A model generated the notes under the pieces. The model was not told the DNA's origin. It made no database searches and worked only from the letters and a program-made list of their open reading frames with translations. Source: Streptomyces durocortorensis (GTDB lineage: Bacteria > Actinomycetota > Actinomycetes > Streptomycetales > Streptomycetaceae). Taken from it: DNA of 64,000 nt. Each line of letters begins with the position of its first letter. The stretch's first letter is position 1. Below, piece by piece: positions 51,868-59,782 of the stretch. The stretch is taken from positions 3,038,001 through 3,102,000 of the forward strand of contig NZ_CP134500.1 of NCBI RefSeq assembly GCF_031760065.1. Direction: 5' to 3'. The position numbers were made by a program, and so were the translations under genes.

Positions 51868-54051
51868 TCAGCCGCGGTTGTAGCGGTACCCGCTGCCGTG
51901 GGCGGGGCCGACGTTGTGGAGGATGCCGGACCCGTCGACGGCGAAGAACGAGGGGTCGTTGTCCTGGCACATGCCGGTGGAGCGCACCTTGTCGACGACG
52001 GCGGTACCGACATTGATGCGCTTCCCGCCGCTCGCCACGGAGGTCAGCTTCGCGGTGTACTCGCAGTGCCCCGGGCCCTGTACGTCGGCGATGAGGGTGA
52101 CCGCGCTCTGTCCCGGGGACACCCTCCGGATGACCACCGTGTGGGGCTGGAGGGCGTTGTACTGCGACGCGATGGACCAGGTCCCGACGAAGTGCTGGGG
52201 CACCCGGTTGTCCGGGGCCGGGGTGCCCGGGTCGGGGGCGGGCGGCTTCGGAGCGGTGCCGGAATCCCCGCCGCCGGAAGCACCGCCCCCAGTCTGCGTA
52301 CCGCCCCCGCCGGAGGCCCCTGAGCTCCCGGAGCCGGAGCCGGAGCCTGAGCCGGACGAACCGCCACCCGAGGCGGCGGAACCGCCACCGCCCGAGCCCT
52401 GCCCGCTGTCGGCTCCCCCGCCCGAGTCCTCGCCGTCGCCGTTGTCCTTGCCCTTGTCCTTCTCTTCCTCTTCGCCCTTCTCCTTGTCGCCCTTCTTGTC
52501 GTCCTTCTCGTCGTCCTCGTCGCCGGGCTCTCCGGAAGGCGACGCCGGCGGGGCGGAGGGGGCATCACTGGCGCCGGGAGGGACGGTCGCCCCACCTCCC
52601 CGGGCATCGGTGCCGCCGGGGTCCCTGTTGAGGAAGGCCATGCTGCCGCCTGCCACCAGGACGGCGACGACCGCGGCAGCCACGACCCACGTACGCCGAC
52701 GCGGCCGTCGGGACGGCTCCGCGGCAGCCACGATGCCCGTCGAGGGGGAGGGCGCGGAGGAGGGCGAGGGGGCGGGGCCGGGGTCGGGCCCTGCCTTCGG
52801 CTCCGAGTCTGAATCCGGCTTCGGCTTGGGCTCCGGCTTCGGTTCCGGCTTCGGTTCCGGCTCTGACGCCGACTCACCCTCCAGGTCCGGGGTCGGGGTC
52901 GGGGTCGACTCGGCTTTCGGCCCGGGGTCAGCCGCCGAATCCGGCCGTAAATCGACTGTGACGACGTCGGGCCGGGAGGGCACGAGGGGATCGCCGACGG
53001 CAGCAGCCTCAGGCTTCTCCCCCGGCTCAGGCCCCTCCGCCTCGGCCCCCTCCGGCACTTCCGCATCCAGCAGCAAAGCCGCCTGCTGAGCCAGACGGGC
53101 CAGGAGCTGCGGCGGCAGCCAAGCGCCACGCAGCACTCCAGAGGAACCGGAGGTACCGGAGGCGCCCGAACCCGGCCCATCCAAGCCCTGCGACGGCACC
53201 AGGCTCTCCAGCAGCAGGTCCACATCAGGCCGTTCTGCGGGCTTCTTGATCAGGCAGCGCCCGATCAGTTCACGCAGAGGGGCGTCCGTCACCGCCGCGA
53301 GGTCCGGAGCGCCCTCGACGATCCGGTACATCACGGCGTGCTGGTTGCTGGCGCCGTTCCCGAACGGCAGGGTCCCCGTGGCCGCGTACATCAGCACGCA
53401 GCCGAGGGCGAACACATCCGCCCCGGCCCCGGTCTCCTCACCGAGGATCTGCTCGGGCGCCATGAAGCCGGGTGAGCCGATGACCATGCCGGTGCTGGTC
53501 AGCAAGGACTCGACGGAGACCTGGAGCGCACGGGCGATGCCGAAGTCGATGACGCGGGGGCCGTCGACGGTGAGCAGGACGTTCGACGGCTTCAGGTCAC
53601 GGTGGACGATCCCGGCGGCGTGGATGCCGCGCAAGGCCCTCAACAGCCCCTCGGCCAGAGCGCGCACCGACTCGGCGGGCAGCGGTCCGTGCTCGCGGAC
53701 GGCCTGTTCCAGGGAGGGGCCCGGAACGTAACCGGTGGCCACCCACGGCCGCGCGGCGTCGGGGTCCGCGTCCAGTACGGGGGCGGTGTAGCGCCCACCG
53801 ACCCGGCGGGCGGCCTCGATCTCCCGGCGGAAGCGCGCCCGGAACTCGCCGTTCGCGATGTGCTCCTCGTGCACCACCTTCACGGCCACGGTACGCCCGC
53901 CCCCGGACCGGGCCAGATAGACGCGCCCCATGCCCCCCGCACCGAGGCGGCCGAGCAGTGGATAAGGCCCGATCCGGGACGGATCACCCGTCACGAGCGG
54001 CTGTATGCCCTCCATGGCCGTGTACCGCTCGCTGTCCTTGCCCATGCCCAT
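51868..54051 (-). CDS. Membrane Ser/Thr protein kinase with extracytoplasmic sensor-like domain
   Basis: A 727-residue Hanks-type kinase. The kinase domain (~27-285) has GRLGAGGMGRVYLAR, Lys58, HRDLKPSN (150-157), DFG (169-171) and FMAPEQ. A juxtamembrane region with EPKPEPKP repeats leads to a membrane helix (~454-474). Outside are an acidic Asp/Glu/Lys tract, a Gly/Ser tract and a ~95-residue domain (FVGTWSIASQYNALQPHTVVIRRV ... CEYTAKL ... GMCQDNDPSFF) with two cysteines. No PASTA repeats are present. ATG 54051 with GGGGGGA upstream. The substrate and signal are unknown. Confidence 0.9.
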   Translation of the reverse strand: MGMGKDSERYTAMEGIQPLVTGDPSRIGPYPLLGRLGAGGMGRVYLARSGGGRTVAVKVVHEEHIANGEFRARFRREIEAARRVGGRYTAPVLDADPDAARPWVATGYVPGPSLEQAVREHGPLPAESVRALAEGLLRALRGIHAAGIVHRDLKPSNVLLTVDGPRVIDFGIARALQVSVESLLTSTGMVIGSPGFMAPEQILGEETGAGADVFALGCVLMYAATGTLPFGNGASNQHAVMYRIVEGAPDLAAVTDAPLRELIGRCLIKKPAERPDVDLLLESLVPSQGLDGPGSGASGTSGSSGVLRGAWLPPQLLARLAQQAALLLDAEVPEGAEAEGPEPGEKPEAAAVGDPLVPSRPDVVTVDLRPDSAADPGPKAESTPTPTPDLEGESASEPEPKPEPKPEPKPKPDSDSEPKAGPDPGPAPSPSSAPSPSTGIVAAAEPSRRPRRRTWVVAAAVVAVLVAGGSMAFLNRDPGGTDARGGGATVPPGASDAPSAPPASPSGEPGDEDDEKDDKKGDKEKGEEEEKDKGKDNGDGEDSGGGADSGQGSGGGGSAASGGGSSGSGSGSGSGSSGASGGGGTQTGGGASGGGDSGTAPKPPAPDPGTPAPDNRVPQHFVGTWSIASQYNALQPHTVVIRRVSPGQSAVTLIADVQGPGHCEYTAKLTSVASGGKRINVGTAVVDKVRSTGMCQDNDPSFFAVDGSGILHNVGPAHGSGYRYNRG

Positions 54052-54697
54052 ACTGACCCGATCCCCCCATGGCCGGTCCCCCCGCGGTCGTTCGCGCCCG
54101 CCCAGAATAGGAGCCCGGCACACCGACCACGAGGCGGGCACCTCCTTCCGGCCGCCAACGGGCCTGCGCACCACCCCATTTCGCCACGTCACATGCGCCC
54201 CGCGCCCGCGTCCACGAGCAACGGCACCCGGGCGAATACCTCTTGGCCCAAGGCCCGAACGGTGCTCTGCTGGGACTTCCGACATCCAGGCGCCCCATGC
54301 CCGCCCACATGCCTGGCCGAATGCCCGCCCGCGTACCAGCTCGCCTGCCCGGCCGCGTGCGCCCGCGTGATACCGCCCTCATTCCCCACCGCCACCGCCA
54401 CGATGTCCGCGCATTATCCGCGCATTCACTTTCGACCGTGTGACCGGCATCTCATGAATCGCCGCCCACCGCGGCGACCTGGGGGCATGCAGAGAAGACA
54501 TGGAAGATGCAGGCCATTGGCTTGTGTCCAGAGCATGCGCTGTATGTAATTTCTCCGCTTGCAGGTCCCGTGCAATCAAGAACGCACATCAGCTGCAAGA
54601 CGGAGAAATGCACGACCCGCCCCCTTCGCGAACTGCCCGACGCCTTGGCAACGTCGAATGAATTGGCCACCACCGAAATGAACATGGATTTCCTCGG
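54052..54697. other. 646-bp intergenic region with a large hairpin
   Basis: I see no credible gene here: open frames on both strands lack homologue-like sequence and ribosome-binding sites. The left third contains the kinase promoter. Around 54240-54400 are GCCCGC/ACATGCC-rich sequences. From about 54500 it becomes A/T-richer, with GCATGCAG/GATGCAG words and then the hairpin 54549-54609 upstream of the MFS gene. The change in composition may mark the border of a more variable region. Confidence 0.6.
54549..54609. promoter_or_regulatory. 61-bp imperfect palindrome in the MFS gene leader
   Basis: ATTTCTCCGCTTGCAG (54549-54564) pairs with CTGCAAGACGGAGAAAT (54593-54609), 16 bp with one bulged A. 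The loop holds a further GTGC/GCAC stem. It ends 88 bp before the MFS start codon. It could be a leader RNA structure, a divergent operator or the remnant of a small palindromic element. Confidence 0.65.
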
Positions 54698-55912
54698 ATG
54701 AGCGTCACAGAAAAGACAGCCGCGCCGCAGGGACAGGACGGCCGCGGCAGGTTCATCCCGCTCCTCGCGCTGGGCACGTTCGCCCTGGGAGTGGATGCCT
54801 ACGTGATGGCAGGGCTGCTGCCCCACGTCTCGTCGGACCTGCACGTCCCGGCGTCGGCGGCCGGGCAGATAGTCACCGTCTTCACGCTCTGCTACGCACT
54901 GGGCGGGCCCGTCTTCGCCACTCTGCTGGCCAAACGGCCGGCGAAGGTGGTGCTCGGCGTGGCCCTGGTCGTCTTCACGATCGGCAACGCCATGACCGCC
55001 CTCGCCCCCACCCTGGCGGTCCTCCTGATCGCCCGCGCGGTGGCGGGCATCGGCGCGGGCGTGTACTCCCCCATAGCCGCCGCCACGGCGGCGGGCCTCA
55101 CCACTCCGGAACGCCGTGGCCGCGCTCTCGCCACCGTCATGGGCGGGTTGAGCATCGGTACGGTCATCGGTGTCCCGGCCGGAATGCTCCTCGCCTCGCA
55201 CGTGGGGTGGCGCGGCACGCTGTGGCTGATCACCGCGCTGGGCGTGGTCGCCCTCATCGGCATCGTACGGCTGCCGAAGATCGAGGTGAGTCCGCCGCCT
55301 CCGCTGGGCCGGCGGGTGCGCGCCCTCGCCGGCGGCCGGATCGCCGGTATCGTCTGCGTCTCGCTGCTCGGCGGCATCGCCAGCCTCGGCCTGTACACCT
55401 ACCTCGCCGAGTTCCTCCTCGACGCCGCCCACACCGACCGGACAGTCTGGGCCATGTGGGCCTGGGGCGCGGGAGGCATCGTCGGCAGCCTCCTCATCGG
55501 CCCCGTCGTGGACCGGACCCGCCGCCCCTTCGCCGCGGTCACCTGCATCCTGGTCCTCATCGTGGCGAGCCAACTCGTCCTGCCCGCCGCCGCGCACGCC
55601 TCCGCGGCCTGGGCCGTCGTCCCGCTGGTGATCTGGGGCGCGGCAGGCTGGGCCGTACAGGTCCCGCAGCAGCACCAGCTGATCGCCGCCCAGCCCCGAC
55701 AGGCCACCGTCGCCGTCTCGCTGAACAGCTCCGCCGTCTACCTCGGCAGCGGTATCGGGTCCGCGCTCGGCGGCCTGATGCTGGGCCTCGGCGCGGCCCC
55801 GGCCTCGCTGCCGTACTACACAGGAGCCCTCACCGTGGTCGCCCTCGTTCTGCACCTGACGGTGGTACGAGGCGCCGTCCGGCGCGGGGAAAGGGCCACC
55901 CAAGCTCCCTGA
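54698..55912 (+). CDS. MFS transporter, DHA1-type
   Basis: A 404-residue transporter with 12 predicted helices. The first reads LLALGTFALGVDAYVMAGLLPHVSSDL, typical of the AraJ/chloramphenicol-resistance-like DHA1 group; GYPVFATLL/KRPAKVV stands at the loop 2-3 motif A position, and ARAVAGIGAGVYSPIAAATAAGL and GVPAGMLLASHVGWRGTLW follow in helices 4-5. It probably exports a drug or metabolite. ATG 54698 lacks a clear ribosome-binding site. It is followed by a co-directional LysR gene 37 bp downstream with a separate -10 box. Confidence 0.88.
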   Translation: MSVTEKTAAPQGQDGRGRFIPLLALGTFALGVDAYVMAGLLPHVSSDLHVPASAAGQIVTVFTLCYALGGPVFATLLAKRPAKVVLGVALVVFTIGNAMTALAPTLAVLLIARAVAGIGAGVYSPIAAATAAGLTTPERRGRALATVMGGLSIGTVIGVPAGMLLASHVGWRGTLWLITALGVVALIGIVRLPKIEVSPPPPLGRRVRALAGGRIAGIVCVSLLGGIASLGLYTYLAEFLLDAAHTDRTVWAMWAWGAGGIVGSLLIGPVVDRTRRPFAAVTCILVLIVASQLVLPAAAHASAAWAVVPLVIWGAAGWAVQVPQQHQLIAAQPRQATVAVSLNSSAVYLGSGIGSALGGLMLGLGAAPASLPYYTGALTVVALVLHLTVVRGAVRRGERATQAP

Positions 55913-55936
55913 CCTGGGCAAAAACCCACCCCTGGC

Positions 55937-55942
55937 TAGCAT
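55937..55942 (+). promoter_or_regulatory. -10 box for leaderless lysR transcription
   Basis: TAGCAT ends seven bases before ATG 55950; there is no ribosome-binding site, so the LysR gene probably has its own leaderless message. Confidence 0.5.
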
Positions 55943-55949
55943 TGTCCCC

Positions 55950-56876
55950 ATGGATATCGGACTGCGTCATTTGCGATGCTTTCTCGCCCTGGCGGAGGAA
56001 CAGCACTTCACCTGGGCCGCGGACCGTCTCGGTATCTCCCAGCCCACCCTCAGCCGCCACATCCAGCGCCTGGAGGGAGCACTGGGCCGCGCCCTGGTGG
56101 ACCGCAGCACCCGCCACCCCACCCTCACCGCGGAGGGACACCGCCTTCGGGCCGACCTCCAAGTTCTCCTGCCCCAAATGGAATCAGCGCTCCGGCCCGC
56201 CGAGCCGCAGTCCTCACTGCGACTCGGCTACGCCTGGGGCTTCCCCCTCCGGCGCGGCCGCCAGGCGCAGGCCACGCTGGAGGAACGCGACCTCGTCCTC
56301 GTGCAGACCGTACGCCGGGACGACCGCACCGCCGGACTGCGCGAGGGCGCCGTCGATGCCGCCCTGCTCTGGGGGGCCGTCCACGACCCCCGCCTGGTCA
56401 CCACCGAGGTCCTGCGCGAGCCGCGCATCGCGGCGGTCTCCCGGGCCTCCACCCTGGCGGTGCGCGAGCGCGTCACCTGGCGCGAACTCGGGCGCCGCTG
56501 CATCGTCGTCAACACCGTCAGCGGCACACTCACCCCCCAGGACTGGCCGGCCGACGCCACCCCCGAGATCGGCGCGAAGGCCTCCAACATCGAGGAGTAC
56601 CTCCACGCCGTCGCCGGCCGCCGCGGCGTCGGCGTGCTGCCGGTTTCGGTGGCCGCACAGCACCCGGACCCGGACATCCTCTACCTGCCGCTCTCGGGCG
56701 CCCCGCCAGCCGTCCTCACCTACGCCTACCCGCGCACCAACCCCCACCCCCACGCCGCCGCCTTCGGCCGCGCCCTGCAAGACCCCCGCCCCGGCCGCAC
56801 CGCACGCCCAACCGCCTCCCCCCTCCCCGCCGCCGACCGAAGGCGGGCCGAGAACCGCGCCCGACCCCGTACGTGA
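55950..56876 (+). CDS. LysR-family transcriptional regulator
   Basis: A 308-residue regulator. The helix-turn-helix is at residues ~1-60 (LRHLRCFLALAEEQHFTWAADRLGISQPTLSRHIQRLEGALG). The effector domain follows (SSLRLGYAWGFP ... VDAALLWGAV ... VREPRIAAVS ... IEEYLHAVAGRRGVGVLPVSVA) with a Pro-rich C-terminus. It lies directly after the MFS transporter gene in the same direction, unlike the usual divergent LysR layout, so whether it controls the transporter is uncertain. Confidence 0.9.
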   Translation: MDIGLRHLRCFLALAEEQHFTWAADRLGISQPTLSRHIQRLEGALGRALVDRSTRHPTLTAEGHRLRADLQVLLPQMESALRPAEPQSSLRLGYAWGFPLRRGRQAQATLEERDLVLVQTVRRDDRTAGLREGAVDAALLWGAVHDPRLVTTEVLREPRIAAVSRASTLAVRERVTWRELGRRCIVVNTVSGTLTPQDWPADATPEIGAKASNIEEYLHAVAGRRGVGVLPVSVAAQHPDPDILYLPLSGAPPAVLTYAYPRTNPHPHAAAFGRALQDPRPGRTARPTASPLPAADRRRAENRARPRT

Positions 56877-56942
56877 GGGGCTTCGACGCGATCCCGGCGG
56901 GGGAGGGGAGCGCCGCACCGGAGCGCTCAACGGTTCAGCAAC

Positions 56943-57317
56943 TCAGCACTCGCCGCGCCAGACGACCTTCTTCGCGGTCACCCCGACGTAGTTCGTCTTG
57001 TACGGGACATCGAAGGGGTAGTGGAAGCACTTGCTGAAGGTCCTGCCCTTGTACTGCCAGGTGAAGGTGACGTGGTCGTAGCCCGGCTGCGGACTGCCGT
57101 TGTTGTAGACGGACTTGATGCCGTTGATGGTGCCGGACCAGTTGCCGTACTTCGGATACATCGTGCCGGTCTGGTTCGATCCGGTGTACATGCAGAACGC
57201 GCCCTTGGGGCAGGCGGCGGTGGCACCGGTCTCCCCGGCGGTGGCGGTTCCGGAGAAGCTGACGGTCGCCGCCAGTACGCCGGTGGCGGCGAGCATGCCG
57301 ATAGTGCTCCTACGCAT
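56943..57317 (-). CDS. Secreted peptidase inhibitor I36-like protein
   Basis: A 124-residue exported protein. The signal peptide (MRRSTIGMLAATGVLAATVSFSGTATA) is followed by a beta/gamma-crystallin-like domain (CPKGAFCMYTGSNQTGTMYPKYGNWSGTINGIKSVYNNG) as in inhibitor family I36 (SMPI-type). Four cysteines (CPKGAFC, KCFHY, GEC) suggest two disulfides. A possible target is one of the host's own metalloproteases; this is family inference. AGGGGG precedes ATG 57317. It converges with the LysR gene. Confidence 0.85.
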   Translation of the reverse strand: MRRSTIGMLAATGVLAATVSFSGTATAGETGATAACPKGAFCMYTGSNQTGTMYPKYGNWSGTINGIKSVYNNGSPQPGYDHVTFTWQYKGRTFSKCFHYPFDVPYKTNYVGVTAKKVVWRGEC

Positions 57318-57502
57318 GGTGTGTACCCCCTGTGATCAGGACTTGCGGACCTGACCAGGATCTCCGCGGGCCGACAGGGACGGAACCTCTGACAACAGAG
57401 GGTCACCTCCCCCCCTCCCTGCCCCGAGACCTGCGCATCGCAAGGCCCCCGGAACCCGAGAAGACAAGGGCGCGAGCCGGGCCGTGCCGTGTGACCCCGC
57501 CC

Positions 57503-58357
57503 CTACTGTCGTGCGCTTGTCGCCGCCCAGCTGCCCAGCAGCTTCAACGCGCCTTCCGCGGTGCCGCAGGGAGCGGTGAAGACGACGAGCGACTGGCCCT
57601 CGTCGCCGGGCAGGGCGAGGGTCTCGTAGGCGAGGTCGAACCGGCCGACCACCGGGTGGTCGAAGGTCTTGGCGCCATGCGTCTTCTCCCGGACTTCCTG
57701 CTCCGCCCACCACCCCCGGAACTCAGGGCTGTGGTCACTGAGTTCCGCGACGAGGTGCCCCAGACGTGCCTGGTGCGCATGGCGGGCGGCTGAGAAGCGC
57801 AGGAACCCGACGGTCTGGCGGGCGACCTGCTCCCAATGCGGGTAGAGGCTGCGGGCCTCGGTGTCCAGGAAGATGTAACGGGCGATGTTCAAGGTGCCCG
57901 CCGGGACACCGGCGGAGCCGGGGATCAGGGCCAGGGCGAGGTCATTGGCGGCGAGTACGTCCATGTCGAGGTCGAGGACGTACGCGGGCACGGCACCCAC
58001 GGCATCCAGAAGCCTGCGGACCTCCGGACGCACCCGCTGCGCCTCGGGGGACAGGGACTCGCCCGCCCGGTGCTGCGGCGGGCGGGCGAGAGCGTACAGA
58101 TGAGCCCGCTCCGTCGCGTCCAGGCGCAGCACACGGGCCAGCGCGTCCAGCACGGAATCCGAGGGGTTGGTCGCGCGGCCCTGCTCCAGACGCGTGTAGT
58201 AGACAGTGCTCACCCCGGCAAGTTCCGCCACCTCCTCGCGGCGCAGACCCGGCACCCGCCGTCGGCCCAGCACAGGGACGCCCGCGGCCTGAGGCGTCAC
58301 GTGCGACCGCCGTGAATGGAGAAATCTGCCCAGCTCACGCGCCTGCTTCACGGCCAC
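57503..58357 (-). CDS. XRE-family regulator with MmyB-like ligand domain
   Basis: A 284-residue regulator. Residues ~8-75 are the helix-turn-helix (LGRFLHSRRSHVTPQAAG... GLRREEVAELAGVSTVYYTRLEQGRATNPSDSVLDALARVLRL), then the MmyB-like domain (PAYVLDLDMDVLAANDLALALIPG ... NIARYIFLDTEARSLYPHWEQVARQTVGFLR ... HPVVGRFDLAYETLALPGD), a fold reported to bind fatty-acid-like ligands. GTG 58357. It is divergent from an NADPH-quinone oxidoreductase gene, its probable target, across a perfect 21-bp inverted repeat. Confidence 0.9.
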   Translation of the reverse strand: MAVKQARELGRFLHSRRSHVTPQAAGVPVLGRRRVPGLRREEVAELAGVSTVYYTRLEQGRATNPSDSVLDALARVLRLDATERAHLYALARPPQHRAGESLSPEAQRVRPEVRRLLDAVGAVPAYVLDLDMDVLAANDLALALIPGSAGVPAGTLNIARYIFLDTEARSLYPHWEQVARQTVGFLRFSAARHAHQARLGHLVAELSDHSPEFRGWWAEQEVREKTHGAKTFDHPVVGRFDLAYETLALPGDEGQSLVVFTAPCGTAEGALKLLGSWAATSARQ

Positions 58358-58441
58358 CCCTGGTTCGTCCTCGTCGGAGCGGGCCGGTCCTTCCCACCAC
58401 CACCGACGTCAGTATGCCCTCAGTGGAAGGCGCCGTCCGGT

Positions 58442-58488
58442 CCCCGTCAGTACCACCCTCCACGGTCTGGAGGGTGGTACTGACGGGG
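58442..58488. promoter_or_regulatory. Perfect 21-bp inverted repeat between XRE and oxidoreductase genes
   Basis: Arms at 58442-58462 (starting CCCCGTCAGTACCACC) and 58468-58488 are exactly complementary, with a five-base loop CGGTC. It lies 84 bp before the XRE start and 105 bp before the oxidoreductase start. In a divergent promoter region this is more likely a high-affinity operator than a terminator. Confidence 0.75.
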
Positions 58489-58593
58489 TAATGGCTGGCA
58501 GGGCTTCTCCGGTCCACGGTTGAGCACAGTGCGTACCGCACAGCCGTCGCCCCTGAGGCCGACGGCTCGTTTCAGACTTTAGGAGCACCGGTC

Positions 58594-59502
58594 ATGCGTG
58601 CAGTGGTCTTCTCCCGTTACGGCGACGAAAGCGTCCTGGAACTGACCGAGCAGCCGGTACCAGCCGCCGCGGACGGGGAGATCCTGGTCAGGGTCCGGGC
58701 GGCCGGGGTCAACCCCGTCGACTGGAAGTTCCGTGAAGGCGCGGTCGGCACGGACCGGCCCTTCCCACTGGGGATGGGCTGGGATGTGGCAGGGACGGTC
58801 GTCACGACGACGACGGCTGACGGCCCGGCCGCTGGTGACGAGGTCTTCGGCATGCTGCCCCTGCCGTACGGCGGCGCCTACCAGGAGTACGCCGTGCTGC
58901 CTGCCTCAGCGGTGGCGCCCAAGCCTGTCAGCCTGTCGTTCGCGCAGGCCGCGGCCGTCCCCCTGGCGGCCCTGACTGCCTGGCAGTCCCTCGACACCGC
59001 GCAGGTGACCGCTGGGCAGCGGGTTCTGGTGCACGCCGGCGCGGGCGGCGTCGGCCACTTCGCCGTACAGCTCGCCAAGTACCTCGGGGCGCATGTCTCG
59101 GCCACCGCGTCGCCGCGCAACCTCGACTTCCTGCGTCGGCTCGGCGTCGACGAACCCGTGGACCGCACCTCGGACAGCCTGCACGCCATCGAACCGGTCG
59201 ACGTCGTCATCGACACTGTCGGCGGCCGGACCCAGCGGGAGTCGTGGCCGCTGCTGCGTCCGGGCGGGATGCTCGTCACACTGCCGGAACCGATCGACGA
59301 GGCCTACCGCGTGCCGGGGACCACAGGGCGGCGCGTCATCGTCGCCCCTGACGGCCAGGCACTGCACCACATCGGCAAGCTCATCGACACCGGAGTCGTT
59401 CACGTCGAAGTCCAGGACATTCTGCCCCTGGAGAAGGCGGCCGAGGCACAGCTGATCAGCAAGACCGGTCAGGTCCGCGGCAAGCTCGTGCTCGGCCTGT
59501 AA
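58594..59502 (+). CDS. NADPH-dependent quinone oxidoreductase (zinc-free MDR family)
   Basis: A 302-residue medium-chain reductase. The GroES-like N-terminal domain opens MRAVVFSRYGDESVLELTEQPVP, with GVNPVDWKFREGA. The nucleotide-binding motif is HAGAGGVGHFAVQLAK (AGAGGVG 148-154). Zinc-ligand cysteines of true alcohol dehydrogenases are absent, as in quinone oxidoreductases. ATG 58594 has AGGAG upstream. The gene is divergent from the XRE regulator; a role in detoxifying quinones or enones is inferred. Confidence 0.9.
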   Translation: MRAVVFSRYGDESVLELTEQPVPAAADGEILVRVRAAGVNPVDWKFREGAVGTDRPFPLGMGWDVAGTVVTTTTADGPAAGDEVFGMLPLPYGGAYQEYAVLPASAVAPKPVSLSFAQAAAVPLAALTAWQSLDTAQVTAGQRVLVHAGAGGVGHFAVQLAKYLGAHVSATASPRNLDFLRRLGVDEPVDRTSDSLHAIEPVDVVIDTVGGRTQRESWPLLRPGGMLVTLPEPIDEAYRVPGTTGRRVIVAPDGQALHHIGKLIDTGVVHVEVQDILPLEKAAEAQLISKTGQVRGKLVLGL

Positions 59503-59782
59503 CCGGACTCACGGCCTGGGCGGGCTGACCGGCCGGTCGTCGACGCGCCGCAAGCGGACCCCGACCGCGTACGAGACGGCGGCCGGGATTGAACCGGCAG
59601 CGGGAAGCGCGGCCTGGCGCGGGCGGCTCCTTGTGCACCCGCCCAGGGTTCGGCAGGGCGACCAGTGAAATGCCTTCTTCCCTTACGCATCGGCGGGCGC
59701 GCGCCCTACTGTGACCCTTGCTTGCGAGTTACCTGTCAGTTAACAAGTCGTTTGATGGGCGCACCCGGGCCCGGAGGTCAAC

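Noticed and set aside
53984..54443. Several open frames on both strands upstream of the Ser/Thr kinase
   Set aside because: They have Arg/Pro/His-rich compositions typical of random GC-rich DNA, no ribosome-binding sites, and overlap one another.
59582..59598. A sequence whose minus strand, GCCGGTTCAATCCCGGC, looks like a tRNA T-arm
   Set aside because: The 5-bp stem and seven-base loop fit, but no acceptor, D or anticodon arm can be paired in the flanking 80 bases. It could be a chance match or a tRNA scrap; not enough for a tRNA or attachment-site call.
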